Shown: in pieces, positions 17,520 through 27,282 of the stretch
How the letters are laid out: every line of letters begins with the position of its first letter
How positions within the stretch are numbered: position 1 is the first letter of the stretch
NCBI GenBank assembly: GCA_002027195.1
Contig: MWJO01000001.1
Span: 62,001 to 126,000 of the forward strand
Source of the DNA: Streptomyces sp. GKU 895
GTDB lineage: Bacteria; Actinomycetota; Actinomycetes; Streptomycetales; Streptomycetaceae
Direction of reading: 5' to 3'
DNA length: 64,000 bases
Notes under the pieces: generated by a model
Databases searched by the model: none
What the model was told of the DNA's origin: nothing
What the model saw: only the letters and a program-made list of their open reading frames with translations
Position numbers and translations under genes: made by a program

Positions 17520-18404
17520 ATGCGTTCAGTTCTGGGAGACCGCCGCGCCATTGCCGTCCTGCTGGGCCCGGCACTGCTGGTGTACTCACTGGTGATGCTG
17601 GTGCCGATGGGCTGGTCCCTCGGCTACACCTTCTTCAAGGGCAACGTCATCGAAGGATTCACCTTCGGGGGGTTCGGCAACTTCGAGAAGCTCTGGCACG
17701 ACCCGCAGGCGTACTCGGCCCTGTGGTTCACCTTCAAGTACGCGATCGCCGTCAGCATCGGGCAGGTCCTCTGCGGATATCTGCTCGCACTGCTCTACGT
17801 GTTCGTTCTGCGCAGGTCCTCCGCCGTGGTGCGCACGCTGGTGTTCTTCCCGGTCATCCTGCCGACGGTCGCCGTGGCCCTGATGTTCCAGAAGCTGTTC
17901 GCCGTTGCACCGCAGAACGGCCTCGCCAACGCAGCCATCGAGGGGCTCGGTCTGCACCACGGGGACTGGTTCGCGAGTGCCGGCGGCTCGTTCGTCGTGC
18001 TCGTCGTCATGGACGTGTGGCGTTCCATGGGCTTCTACGGCGTCCTGATCTTCGCCGGACTGGTAGACATCCCCGATGAGACGCTCGAGTCGGCGCGGCT
18101 GGACGGCGCCACCGGCTGGCGGCTGATCCGGCACATCGTGCTCCCGCTGTCCGCGCCGGTGCTGCTGTCGTCGGTCGTGTTCAGCATCAACGGCACGCTC
18201 AAGGTGTTCGACTCGGTTCTCGCACTGACCAACGGTGGACCGGGCAGCGACACGACGCCGCTGACGCTCTACATGTTCCGCACCGCGTTCTCCTACGGCG
18301 ACTACGGCTACGGCAGCACCATCGCCTCGCTGCTCACCGTCGTCTGCCTCGGCGTCACCCTCGTCATCTTCCGCTTCTCGCGCCGCGACCTGACCAAGGG
18401 CTGA
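17520..18404 (+). CDS. sugar ABC transporter permease (MalF-like)
   Basis: A 294-residue inner-membrane protein with six predicted helices. The coupling (EAA) loop is seen in ESARLDGATGWRLIRHIVLP, the binding-protein-dependent permease signature that docks onto the ATPase. It follows the binding-protein gene by 49 bases and precedes the second permease by six bases. The ATG at 17520 is preceded by a weak purine run (GAGAGAG). Confidence 0.92.
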   Translation: MRSVLGDRRAIAVLLGPALLVYSLVMLVPMGWSLGYTFFKGNVIEGFTFGGFGNFEKLWHDPQAYSALWFTFKYAIAVSIGQVLCGYLLALLYVFVLRRSSAVVRTLVFFPVILPTVAVALMFQKLFAVAPQNGLANAAIEGLGLHHGDWFASAGGSFVVLVVMDVWRSMGFYGVLIFAGLVDIPDETLESARLDGATGWRLIRHIVLPLSAPVLLSSVVFSINGTLKVFDSVLALTNGGPGSDTTPLTLYMFRTAFSYGDYGYGSTIASLLTVVCLGVTLVIFRFSRRDLTKG

Positions 18405-18410
18405 ACCTCC

Positions 18411-19307
18411 ATGACCGACACCATGACGGCACCTCGGCGGGAACTTGTGCCCAGCCCGCCGTCGGCCACCGTTCGCAAGCCCCGGTATGCCCGGCGGCTG
18501 ATCCGCAACCTGCTCGTCGCTCTGCTGGTCGCCGCCGAGCTGGCGCCTCTGGCGTGGTTGCTGATCAGCTCCTTCAAGACCCAGTCGGAGTTCGTCAACG
18601 ACCCCGCCTGGTCCTTGCCCGGGAAGTGGGACCTGCACAACTACGCCGACGCCTGGACGACCGGCCACGTGGGTCTGTACATCCGCAACAGCCTCCTGGC
18701 CACGGCCCCCTCCCTCGCACTCATCATCGTGCTCGGCACCGCGGCGGGCTTCGCCCTCGAAGTCATGATCTGGCGTGGCCGCCACCAGGTCCTCCTGGTC
18801 TTCCTGGTGGGGATCATGGTGCCGAGCCAGATGATCCTGCTGCCCCTGTTCCGGGTGTACTTCCAGTCCGGCCTGTCCGGAACGATGTGGCCGCTGATCA
18901 TCACCTACACCGCGGTCGGCCTGCCCCTGACCGTCTTCATGATGGCCACCTACTTCCGGGCGGTGCCGCGCGAGATGTTCGAGGCCGCCACTATCGACGG
19001 CGCCGGCATGCTCACCGCTTTCTGGCGGATCGGGTTCCCGGTCGTGCGCAACGCGGTCCTCACGGTCGCGCTGGTGCAGTTCTTCTTCATCTGGAACGAC
19101 CTGCTCGTCTCGCTGACCTTCACCACGGACGACGAGCTGCGGACCATTCAGGTGGGGTTGCTCAACTTCACCGGCCAGTACGGGGAGACGGCCTACGGAC
19201 CGCTGTTCGCCGCGATCAGCATCAACGTCGTAGGCGCTCTGGTGCTGTACCTGCTGATCAACCAGCGCATCATCAAGGGCCTGACCGCCGGGGCGGTGAA
19301 GGGATGA
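18411..19307 (+). CDS. sugar ABC transporter permease (MalG-like)
   Basis: A 298-residue inner-membrane permease with an N-terminal cytosolic tail and six helices. The EAA loop reads EAATIDGAGMLTAFWRIGFP. Together with the gene before it, it forms the heterodimeric channel of the importer. Its stop codon overlaps the next start (ATGA at 19304-19307), so the rhamnosidase is translationally coupled to transport. Confidence 0.92.
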   Translation: MTDTMTAPRRELVPSPPSATVRKPRYARRLIRNLLVALLVAAELAPLAWLLISSFKTQSEFVNDPAWSLPGKWDLHNYADAWTTGHVGLYIRNSLLATAPSLALIIVLGTAAGFALEVMIWRGRHQVLLVFLVGIMVPSQMILLPLFRVYFQSGLSGTMWPLIITYTAVGLPLTVFMMATYFRAVPREMFEAATIDGAGMLTAFWRIGFPVVRNAVLTVALVQFFFIWNDLLVSLTFTTDDELRTIQVGLLNFTGQYGETAYGPLFAAISINVVGALVLYLLINQRIIKGLTAGAVKG

Positions 19308-21913
19308 CCCGGATACCGACGGTGGCCGATGTGGCGGCGGAGCACCACCGGGAACCCTTCGGTATCGGGGAAGCCGCGCCCCGGATCTCCTGGAAGACCA
19401 CGGCGACCACCGGCTGGAGACAGCGCGCTTACCAGATCGAAGCCGTCCGTTCCGACGGGAGGTACCGTTCGGACTGGGTGATCTCCCAGGACTCCGTACT
19501 CGTCCCCTGGCCGCTGCAGCCACTGGTATCCCGGGAAATGTGCGAGGTACGGGTGCGGGTGCGCGGGACCGACCAGGTCGCCAGTGACTGGAGCCCGCCC
19601 TTGCGGGTGGAGACGGGACTGCTCGCGCCGACGGACTGGACGGCCCGCGCGATCACACCGCACGAGCCGGGTGGATCGCGACCGCCGAGCGCCGAGCGCC
19701 GTCCCCCGCTGCTGCGCAAGGAGTTCACGATCCGCGGGGACGTGGAGCGCGCCCGTCTGTACGTCACCGCCCATGGCCTGTACGAGATCGAGATCAACGG
19801 CTGCCGGGTCGGCGACCATGCGCTCGCACCCGGATGGACCAGCTACCACCACCGGCTGCGTTACCAGACCCACGACGTCACCGACCATCTGAGCGCCGGG
19901 GCCAACGCCATCGGCGCGTGGCTGGCCGACGGCTGGTACCGGGGACGTCTCGGTTTCGGCGGCGGCCACGCCGATCTCTACGGCGACCGGGTCGCGCTCC
20001 TCGCCCAGTTGGAGGTCGTCCACCGCGACGGGACCGTCACCGTGGTCGCAAGCGACCCGTCCTGGAGGGCCGGACAGGGACCGATCCTCTCCTCCGGACT
20101 GCTCGACGGTGAGACGTTCGACGCTCGGCAGGAACGGTCCGGCTGGTCGAGTCCCGGATTCGACGACGGCGACTGGTCGCCGGTGGAGATCGTCGCACGA
20201 GACCCGGCGACCCTTGTCGCGCCCACCGGCCCTCCGGTGCGCTGCACCGAGGAGATCGCGCCGGTGCTGGTGACTGCCCTGGATGCCGACCGGCTCCTGG
20301 TGGACTTCGGGCAGAATCTCGTCGGCCGGGTCCGCATCACGGTCTCCGGCCCGGAGGGGCACACGCTCGTCATCCGTCACGCGGAAGTGCTCCAGGACGG
20401 CGAACTGTGCGTCCGCCCCCTCCGCGGCGCCACATCCACCGACCGGTACACCTTGCGCGGCGGCGGCCCCGAGACCTGGGAGCCGCGGTTCACCCTCCAT
20501 GGGTTCCGGTACGCGGAGATAACCGGCTGGCGCGGAGGCGGCTTCCCGGGGCGGGCCATCGTCGCCCGCGTGTATCACACCGACATGGCTCGGACCGGCT
20601 GGTTCGAGTGCTCCAACGACCAGGTCAACCGCCTGCACCAGAACGTGGTGTGGAGTCTGCGCGGCAACTTCGTGGACATCCCCACCGACTGCCCGCAGCG
20701 TGACGAGCGGCTCGGCTGGACCGGCGACATCCAGATCTTCGCCCCCACCGCGGCGTTCCTGTACGACTGCCACGGCATGCTCACGTCCTGGCTGCGCGAC
20801 GTGGCCGCGGAACAGCACGATGACGGGACGGTCCCCTGGTACGTCCCGGAGATACCGGGCGGCGAGCAGTGGACGCCGGCGCGGCCCGGCGCCGGCTGGG
20901 GCGATGTCGTGGCACTGACCCCGTGGGATCTGTACCGGGCTTCGGGCGACGCCGGTCTCCTCGCCGCCCAGTACGACAGCGCACGGCGGTGGGCCGATCT
21001 CGTCACCGGCCTCGCCGACGAGTCGGGTCTGTGGAACCGCGGGTACCAACTCGGGGACTGGCTCGACCCGTTCGCGCCCCCGGAGGACCCCGGCGCCGGC
21101 CGTACCGACCGCCATCTCATCGCCACGGCGTACTACGCGTGGTCCCTGCGGCATGTTGCCTGGATGGCCGGTGTCCTGGGGCGTGAGGAAGAACGCCGCC
21201 GCTACGAGGAACTGGCGGATCGTGTCCGGCGGGCCTTCGCTGATGAGTACGTCCGTCCCGGTGGCCTGATGACCAGCGACACGCAGACCGCTTATGCCGT
21301 TGCCCTCCAGTTTGGCCTTCTTCCGGATGCGGAGGTCCGGGCTTGCGCCGGTCGGCGTCTGGCCGAACTGGTGGCCGCAGGGGGGCACACCATCCAGACG
21401 GGTTTTGTCGGAACTCCGCTGGTGGCACCTGCGCTGAGTGCGACCGGCCACGACCACAGTGCGTACGCCATGCTCCTTCAGCAGGAGTGCCCTTCATGGC
21501 TGTACGCGCTCAAGCACGACGCCACCACCGTCTGGGAGCGCTGGGACAGCATGCTCCCCGACGGCACCGTCAACCCGGGTGAGATGACGTCGTTCAACCA
21601 CTACGCCCTCGGCGCCGTCGCCAAGTGGCTGCACACCACGGTCGCCGGGCTCGACGCGAGCGCGCCCGGCTACCGCGAGGTCGTCTTCCGTCCACGGCCC
21701 GGTGGCGGCATCACCTGGGCGAGCGCAGCCCATGAGTCGCCGTACGGCCGCGTGGCGATCCGATGGGAGCTCGTGGGGACGGAGCTCATCGTGGAGACGA
21801 CGGTGCCCACCGGTGCGATCGGGCGCATCGAGTGGCCTGACGGGGCGGTGACCGACCTACCGGCCGGAAGCACCACTACTTCGCGACCGGCGGCCGGCTC
21901 CACCGGCGGGTGA
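19304..21913 (+). CDS. GH78 alpha-L-rhamnosidase
   Basis: An 869-residue enzyme releasing L-rhamnose from pectic or flavonoid glycosides. N-terminal Bac_rhamnosid beta domains (residues about 10-330; FTIRGDVERARLYVTAHGLY, WLADGWYRGRLGF) precede the (alpha/alpha)6 catalytic barrel with the acid-bearing motif CPQRDERLGWTGDIQIF. No signal peptide is present, so it acts in the cytosol on imported oligosaccharides. The start overlaps the permease stop by four bases. The open frame extends 750 bases upstream, but that part is an out-of-phase shadow of the permease gene. Confidence 0.93.
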   Translation: MTRIPTVADVAAEHHREPFGIGEAAPRISWKTTATTGWRQRAYQIEAVRSDGRYRSDWVISQDSVLVPWPLQPLVSREMCEVRVRVRGTDQVASDWSPPLRVETGLLAPTDWTARAITPHEPGGSRPPSAERRPPLLRKEFTIRGDVERARLYVTAHGLYEIEINGCRVGDHALAPGWTSYHHRLRYQTHDVTDHLSAGANAIGAWLADGWYRGRLGFGGGHADLYGDRVALLAQLEVVHRDGTVTVVASDPSWRAGQGPILSSGLLDGETFDARQERSGWSSPGFDDGDWSPVEIVARDPATLVAPTGPPVRCTEEIAPVLVTALDADRLLVDFGQNLVGRVRITVSGPEGHTLVIRHAEVLQDGELCVRPLRGATSTDRYTLRGGGPETWEPRFTLHGFRYAEITGWRGGGFPGRAIVARVYHTDMARTGWFECSNDQVNRLHQNVVWSLRGNFVDIPTDCPQRDERLGWTGDIQIFAPTAAFLYDCHGMLTSWLRDVAAEQHDDGTVPWYVPEIPGGEQWTPARPGAGWGDVVALTPWDLYRASGDAGLLAAQYDSARRWADLVTGLADESGLWNRGYQLGDWLDPFAPPEDPGAGRTDRHLIATAYYAWSLRHVAWMAGVLGREEERRRYEELADRVRRAFADEYVRPGGLMTSDTQTAYAVALQFGLLPDAEVRACAGRRLAELVAAGGHTIQTGFVGTPLVAPALSATGHDHSAYAMLLQQECPSWLYALKHDATTVWERWDSMLPDGTVNPGEMTSFNHYALGAVAKWLHTTVAGLDASAPGYREVVFRPRPGGGITWASAAHESPYGRVAIRWELVGTELIVETTVPTGAIGRIEWPDGAVTDLPAGSTTTSRPAAGSTGG

Positions 21914-22011
21914 CGGCCGTCAGGGAAGTGTCGGACCGGCTCCCCCCGTCTCCAAGGGCCACTCAAGCCGCACGTCGGTGCCATCACTACGGCGACACAA
22001 AGGAGTATCGC

Positions 22012-23445
22012 GTGACCGACCATCACACAGGAGAGCACTGCCCAGGAAGGCGCAGAGGGCACGCGCGCTCTGTCCTCGCCACGATAGTGGTCGCCCTGAT
22101 GACCGTTCTGGGCCTGGTCACCGCCTCGCCCGCGCAGGCTCTCAGCGGTGACATCCGTATGCACGACCCGAGCGTCATCAAAGTGGGCAGCTGCTACTAC
22201 GGCTTCTCCACCGGCTTCGAGAACGACCCGCTCAACCCGAGCGGCTCCATCACCATCCGCAAGACCTGTACCGGCACCGCGGCCACTGGCTGGACCAAGG
22301 TCGGCAACGTGTGGTCGTCAACCCCCTCCTGGATCACCGCCAAGCTAGGGTCGACCCCGCCGAACATCTGGGCCCCGGACATCAAGTACTTCAACGGCAG
22401 CTACCACCTGTACTACGCCGGTTCGCTCTGGGGCTCGAACTACGCGGTGATGGGCGTCGCCACGGCCACGAACATCGAGGGCCCGTGGACCGACCAGGGC
22501 CTGGTCACGGACGTCAACTACCCGATCGACCCCAACGTCGACTGGGGTCCCGACGGCCGGCTCTACATCTCCTGGGGCTCCTGGACCGGCAGCGGCACCT
22601 ACATGCACGTCCTGGACCAGTCCACCGGCAAGCTCTCCACCACCGACAACAACCTCTGGCACATCGCCGTCGGCATCGAGAACCCGACGATCATCCTCAA
22701 CGGCGGCTACTACTACCTCTTCGGCTCCAAGGGCCTGTGCTGCAGTGGGGCCAACAGCACCTACTACACGGTGGTTGGCCGCTCCACCAGCATCACCGGG
22801 CCCTACCTCGACCAGAACGGCACCGACATGGCCTCCGGCGGCGGAACCACCGTCCTCACCGGCGCCTATCCCAAGGTGGCCGCAGGCGGCGCCGATGCCT
22901 ACGACGACGGCACCTCCAAGTTCCTCGCCTACCACTACTACGACGGAGACAACTCCGGGCAGGAAAGCCTCGACATCCGTCAGGTGACCTTCGCGAACGG
23001 CTGGCCCGTCCTCGCCAGTCCACTCGGCGCACCGAACAACCACCTGATGAACCGCAACAGCGCCAAGTGCGCCGACGTCTGGTACCTCAGCACGGCGGAC
23101 GGGGCGGCGGTCAACTCAGGCAACTGCAACTCCGGAACCAATCAGCAGTGGGTGCCCACCGCCGTCGGCTCCCGGTACGAACTGGTCAACGTCAACAGCG
23201 GCAAGTGCCTGCAGATCTCCGGTGGCTCCGCCGCGGACGGCGCGGTCGCCGTCCAGTCCACCTGCAGCGCGTCCCCGAGCCAGCTGTGGAACAGACAGGC
23301 CGTCATCGGCGGCTACGTCACCTTCTCCAACGTCAACAGCGGCAAGTGCCTCCAGGTCGCCGGCTCCTCGACCACCAACGGCGCCGCCCTGGACCAGGCG
23401 ACCTGCGTCGCCGGCTCCACCAACCAGCAGTGGATGGTCGTCTGA
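22012..23445 (+). CDS. secreted GH43 arabinanase with ricin-type lectin domain
   Basis: A 477-residue exported enzyme, probably an endo-1,5-alpha-L-arabinosidase acting on pectin arabinan side chains. After a Sec signal (residues 1-44, cleavage near AQA-L) the five-bladed propeller starts with MHDPSVIKVGSCYYGFSTG (base Asp), then PIDPNVDWGPDGRLYISWG and the acid Glu in IENPTIILNGGYYYLF. Residues about 340-477 form a ricin-B-type domain with repeated NVNSGKCLQ and QQW motifs. GTG 22012 follows AAAGGAG. It may belong to the LacI operon. Confidence 0.9.
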   Translation: MTDHHTGEHCPGRRRGHARSVLATIVVALMTVLGLVTASPAQALSGDIRMHDPSVIKVGSCYYGFSTGFENDPLNPSGSITIRKTCTGTAATGWTKVGNVWSSTPSWITAKLGSTPPNIWAPDIKYFNGSYHLYYAGSLWGSNYAVMGVATATNIEGPWTDQGLVTDVNYPIDPNVDWGPDGRLYISWGSWTGSGTYMHVLDQSTGKLSTTDNNLWHIAVGIENPTIILNGGYYYLFGSKGLCCSGANSTYYTVVGRSTSITGPYLDQNGTDMASGGGTTVLTGAYPKVAAGGADAYDDGTSKFLAYHYYDGDNSGQESLDIRQVTFANGWPVLASPLGAPNNHLMNRNSAKCADVWYLSTADGAAVNSGNCNSGTNQQWVPTAVGSRYELVNVNSGKCLQISGGSAADGAVAVQSTCSASPSQLWNRQAVIGGYVTFSNVNSGKCLQVAGSSTTNGAALDQATCVAGSTNQQWMVV

Positions 23446-23475
23446 GACGTACACACCGTTTGATTCCCCCATGGT

Positions 23476-23515
23476 CGTCGGGGCGCTGCCGGCAACAGCC
23501 GACGGCGCCCCGACG
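23476..23515. terminator. bidirectional hairpin terminator
   Basis: Eleven-base perfect arms CGTCGGGGCGC (23476-23486) and GCGCCCCGACG (23505-23515) lie between the convergent ends of the GH43 and response-regulator genes. Confidence 0.65.
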
Positions 23516-23521
23516 GCTGTG

Positions 23522-24190
23522 CTAAGACTTCGCGCTGACCAGCCCGGTGTCGTACGCCGTGATGACGGCCTGGATGCGGTCACGTGCGCCGATCTTGGCC
23601 AGGACGCGGCCGACGTGCTTCTTGACGGTGGATTCCGTCAGGACGAGGCGCTGGGCGATCTCGGCGTTGGTCCAGCCTTGGCCGATGGCGACGAGGACTT
23701 CACGTTCCCGGTCGGTAAGGGACCTCAGACGGGGGTCCTCGGCGGGGGCGGTATCTGCGGGAGCCAGTACTCGGTGCGTGTAGGCGTCCAGAAGGCGGCG
23801 GGTGAGGCGAGGGGCGACGACGGCGTCGCCGGTGGCGACGGCGTGGATACCGGCGACGAGTTCTTCTGGGCGCGCGTCCTTGAGCAGGAAGCCGCCGGCT
23901 CCGGCGCGCAGGCCCTCGTAGGCGTACTCGTCGAGGTCGAAGGTGGTCACGATGAGGACGCGGGTGCGGCCCCCCGAGGCGACGATCCGGCGGGTCGCCT
24001 CGATGCCGTCCATGCCGGGCATGCGGATGTCCATGAGGACGACGTCGGGGCGGAGTTCGGCAGCCATGCGGACGGCCTCGGCGCCGTGTGCGGCCTCGCC
24101 GACGGGGGTCAGGCCGGCAGTGCCCTCCAGCAGCATGCGCACGCCCATGCGTTGCAGGGGCTGGTCGTCGGCGATGAGGACGGTGGTCAT
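23522..24190 (-). CDS. NarL/LuxR-family response regulator
   Basis: A 222-residue regulator: receiver domain with IADDQ, phosphoacceptor Asp near residue 54 (VLMDIRMP) and GFLLKDA, then a LuxR helix-turn-helix (WTNAEIAQRLVLTESTVKKH). Its ATG overlaps the kinase stop by four bases. Last gene of a four-gene minus-strand operon with kinase, ABC-2 permease and ABC ATPase, an arrangement common for self-protection against membrane-active compounds. Confidence 0.93.
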   Translation of the reverse strand: MTTVLIADDQPLQRMGVRMLLEGTAGLTPVGEAAHGAEAVRMAAELRPDVVLMDIRMPGMDGIEATRRIVASGGRTRVLIVTTFDLDEYAYEGLRAGAGGFLLKDARPEELVAGIHAVATGDAVVAPRLTRRLLDAYTHRVLAPADTAPAEDPRLRSLTDREREVLVAIGQGWTNAEIAQRLVLTESTVKKHVGRVLAKIGARDRIQAVITAYDTGLVSAKS

Positions 24191-25494
24191 GGCTGATGAT
24201 CTCCTGCAGGTACGTGGAGGACGACGTCGACGACCCAGCCGTGGCCGGTGGCGGGAGGGCCGGCGGTGACGGTGCCGCCGTACATGGCGGCCCGCTCGCG
24301 GATACCGACGAGACCGTGTCCGGCGTCGCCGGACCGCGCCCCGGCGGCTGTGCCGCTGTCGGTGACCTTGACGTGCACGGTGGCGGTGTCCCTGGTGACA
24401 GTGACGCCGGCCGTGGCCTCCGGGCCGGCGTGTCTGAGGGAGTTGGTGAGGGCTTCCTGGACGATGCGGTACACGGTGAGCTGAACACCGCTGCCAAGGG
24501 TGTCGAGATCGCCCGTCGTACGGTAGGTCACGGGCAGCCCCGCGGCGCGCACCCGCGTCAGCAACGGGTCCAGGTCGCGGATGCGCGGCTGTGGGCCGAG
24601 CAGCCGTTCGTCGTCCTGGTCCTCGCGCAGCACGTCGAGGACCCGACGGAGTTCGCTCATCGCCTGGCGACCGGTGTCGGCGAGGATCCGCAGGGCGTCA
24701 GCGGTTGTCTCGCCGCGGTTGGTGGCGAGGGTGGCGGCGCCGTCGGCCACGCTGACCATGACGGACAAATTGTGGCCGATGATGTCGTGCATCTCGCGGG
24801 CGATGCGGGTGCGTTCGGCGGCCGTGGTGAGCCTGACACGCTGGTCCTGTTCGATCTCCAGGCGCGCGGCCCGGTCCTCCAGAGCGGCCAGGTAGAGGCG
24901 GCGGATCCGCAGCGTCAGGCCGATGGCGATGGCCGCCGTCAACGTGCCCATCAGGAAGAAGAGGCCGAAAAACGGGTGCTCGACGGGTGCCAGCAGTCCA
25001 ACCGCCAGGACCAGTTCGGCCGCGGTGAGCGCGGCGGCCCAGGCGAGCACGCGCAGTGAGCCGTGCAGGGCCAGGCTGTAGAGGGCGACGAGCGCGGCCA
25101 TGCCGCTCTGTTGCCACACGCCCAGCGACCACTGGGCCAGCAACACCGCGGAGATCATCCCGTAGGTGACGGCGGGGGTCCTGCGGCGCCACCACAGGGG
25201 TACGACGAGCGCGGCGGTGAAGGCGACCCGTACCGGGACGGGCCAGTGGCCGTGCTCGGTCGGGTCCCCGAAAGGGCCGTGGCGGCTGGAGGAGAGCAGG
25301 TCGGGAAGGCTGAGCAGGGCGACGGCGAGGACGACCGCGGTGTCCAGCACCCACGGATGCCGCTGGTCCAGCCGTTGTCGAGCGCTCTGGCCCTGCAGTA
25401 GGCAGCGCAGAAGCGGGTGCGCCCAGACATCGGCGAGCCCGGGGGACGGCGCGGCGGCCGTCACCCGGGCGGGGGTCGCGGGGGCCTGTCTCAT
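24187..25494 (-). CDS. sensor histidine kinase (HisKA_3 type)
   Basis: A 435-residue membrane kinase. Hydrophobic segments lie between residues about 50 and 200; the phosphoacceptor is near residue 236 in IAREMHDIIGHNLSVM, and the ATPase domain shows VQEALTNSLRHA and GHGLVGIRERAAMYGG. ATG 25494 is chosen because it lies 25 bases after the permease stop; frame upstream of it is antisense or overlaps the permease gene. It pairs with the regulator that overlaps its 3' end and probably senses the state of the exporter or its substrate. Confidence 0.92.
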   Translation of the reverse strand: MRQAPATPARVTAAAPSPGLADVWAHPLLRCLLQGQSARQRLDQRHPWVLDTAVVLAVALLSLPDLLSSSRHGPFGDPTEHGHWPVPVRVAFTAALVVPLWWRRRTPAVTYGMISAVLLAQWSLGVWQQSGMAALVALYSLALHGSLRVLAWAAALTAAELVLAVGLLAPVEHPFFGLFFLMGTLTAAIAIGLTLRIRRLYLAALEDRAARLEIEQDQRVRLTTAAERTRIAREMHDIIGHNLSVMVSVADGAATLATNRGETTADALRILADTGRQAMSELRRVLDVLREDQDDERLLGPQPRIRDLDPLLTRVRAAGLPVTYRTTGDLDTLGSGVQLTVYRIVQEALTNSLRHAGPEATAGVTVTRDTATVHVKVTDSGTAAGARSGDAGHGLVGIRERAAMYGGTVTAGPPATGHGWVVDVVLHVPAGDHQP

Positions 25495-25519
25495 GATCCC
25501 CACTGTCTCGCACCGCCGC

Positions 25520-26353
25520 TCAGGCGTCGCTCTTGAGGAGCCGCCAGGCTGCTCCGGCATGGGTGAGGGCCACCCACCCGGCGAAGACGGCGAGTCCCGC
25601 GGCGGGGGAGAGAGCGTCGGAGGACTGGTGCAGGGCGTACATCGCCGAGCCGGCGTTGCTGGGGAAGTAGGGGTTGATGTGGTCGTGAACGGAGTCGGGC
25701 AGCAGGGACGCCAGGCCCGGGAGGATGAGCAGGACGCCGACCAGGACCGCGATCGCGCCGGCACTGGAGCGCAGCAACATGCCCAGGGCGACACCCGCGA
25801 CAGCCACCAAGGCGAGGTAGAGGCCGGCACCGGCCAGGCTGCGCAGTACACCGTCGTCGCCCAGGGACAGGGCGATCTTCTCGCCGTCCAGGCCCAGGGT
25901 GCCCAACTGGAACGCGGTCAGGGCCGCGAGCGTGGTCAGGACCAAGGTGATGGGGCCGATCACGGCGGACTTGGACCACAAAACCGGCAGTCGGCGAGGG
26001 ACGGCGGTGAGGGTGGAGCGGATCATGCCGGTGGTGTACTCGCCGGCCGACAGCAGGACACCGAGCACGCCGACGGCCAGCGACGCGAAGGTCACCCCGA
26101 GCAGGGCGAGGCTGACCGCGTCCTGCTCGCCGGAGCCCGGTCCGGGCGGCCCGCCCTGCGCGGTCGCGTCGGGAGTGTAGGTGGCGGAGGCGATCGCGCC
26201 GAGGGCGACCAACAGGACCACGGCGACGCCGAGGGTGACCCAACTGGAGCGCAGCGACCAGAACTTGGCCCACTCCGCGCGCAGCACCCGCAGACCGGTG
26301 ACCTTGTAGGCCCGGGAGTCGGACCGGGTGGGGGAGAGCTCGGTGACGGTCAT
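25520..26353 (-). CDS. ABC-2 type exporter permease
   Basis: A 277-residue membrane protein with six predicted helices and no ATPase motif, of the ABC-2 exporter class (EWAKFWSLRSSWVTL at the N-terminus is typical). The region after the first helix carries a periplasmic loop (YTPDATAQGG). The start overlaps the ATPase stop by one base (TGATG), so the two subunits are made together. Confidence 0.9.
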   Translation of the reverse strand: MTVTELSPTRSDSRAYKVTGLRVLRAEWAKFWSLRSSWVTLGVAVVLLVALGAIASATYTPDATAQGGPPGPGSGEQDAVSLALLGVTFASLAVGVLGVLLSAGEYTTGMIRSTLTAVPRRLPVLWSKSAVIGPITLVLTTLAALTAFQLGTLGLDGEKIALSLGDDGVLRSLAGAGLYLALVAVAGVALGMLLRSSAGAIAVLVGVLLILPGLASLLPDSVHDHINPYFPSNAGSAMYALHQSSDALSPAAGLAVFAGWVALTHAGAAWRLLKSDA

Positions 26354-27282
26354 CAGGCTGCCTTTCGCGCGGTCTCGGCCGGGTGGCTCTGGTACTCGAC
26401 GACGTCCCTGGTCAGGTCCATGAACGCTGCCTCCAACGAGACGGCCTGTGGGGTGAGTTCGTACAACGCCACCCCGTGCTCGGCCGCGATCCGCCCGATC
26501 TCCCGGGCGTCCCGCCCGGAGACCAGGAGTTCCTCGGCGGACGAGGAGGAGATCGTCACATCCGGGCCCGCCAGCAGCGAACGCAGCCTGGCGGCCTCGG
26601 CGGTGGCGACCTTCACGCCGCCGCCGCTCGCCTCTCGGGTGAAGTCGTCGACGGTGGTGTCCGCGAGGAGCCGCCCCCGCCCGATGATCACCAGGTGGTC
26701 GGCGATCAGCGCGGTCTCGCTCATCAGGTGCGAGGACAGCATCACCGCGCGACCCTCGTCGGCCAGGTCGCGCAGCAGGTTGCGCACCCAGAGCACGCCC
26801 TCGGGGTCCAGACCGTTGACCGGTTCGTCGAGCATGACGATCCCCGGATCGCCGAGCAGGGCCGCCGCGATGCCGAGCCGCTGGCCCATGCCGAGCGAGA
26901 AGGCCCCGACCCGCTTGTCGGCCACGCTGGTCAGGCCGGCCAGTTCGATGACCTCCTCGACCCGGCGGCGCGCGATGCCGTGCGTGTACGCGAGCGCCAT
27001 CAGATGGTTGAACGCGCTGCGGCCCGGGTGCACGGACTTGGCCTCCAGCAGGGTGCCGATCGCGTGCAGCGGTGCCGCGTGCTTCGCGTACGACTTGCCG
27101 TTGACGGTGACCGTGCCCCCGGTGGGGGTGTCGAGGCCGACGACCATGCGCATCGTGGTGGACTTGCCGGCACCGTTGGGGCCGAGGAAGCCGGTGACCT
27201 CACCGGGCTTGACGACGAAGCTCAACGCGTCGACGACGGTCTTGTCGCCATACCGTTTGGTCAGCTCACGCGCTTCGATCAT
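26353..27282 (-). CDS. ABC exporter ATP-binding protein
   Basis: A 309-residue ATPase. Walker A GPNGAGKST near residues 35-43, Q loop region, signature FSLGMGQRLGIAAALLG, Walker B PGIVMLDEPVNGLDPEG and switch His in SSHLMSE. The C-terminal 90 residues form the accessory domain typical of drug/bacteriocin exporters. ATG 27282 begins the conserved MIEARELTKRYG; the longer frame upstream is not supported. It drives the ABC-2 permease and heads the operon that ends with the two-component pair. Confidence 0.93.
   Translation of the reverse strand: MIEARELTKRYGDKTVVDALSFVVKPGEVTGFLGPNGAGKSTTMRMVVGLDTPTGGTVTVNGKSYAKHAAPLHAIGTLLEAKSVHPGRSAFNHLMALAYTHGIARRRVEEVIELAGLTSVADKRVGAFSLGMGQRLGIAAALLGDPGIVMLDEPVNGLDPEGVLWVRNLLRDLADEGRAVMLSSHLMSETALIADHLVIIGRGRLLADTTVDDFTREASGGGVKVATAEAARLRSLLAGPDVTISSSSAEELLVSGRDAREIGRIAAEHGVALYELTPQAVSLEAAFMDLTRDVVEYQSHPAETARKAA

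Noticed and set aside
18554..19303. An upstream extension of the rhamnosidase frame by 250 codons
   Set aside because: It overlaps the MalG-like permease out of phase; the ATGA overlap at 19304 gives a natural start.
19193..21457. A 754-codon minus-strand frame inside the GH78 gene
   Set aside because: GH78 motifs on the plus strand are unambiguous; the minus frame has no recognised motif.
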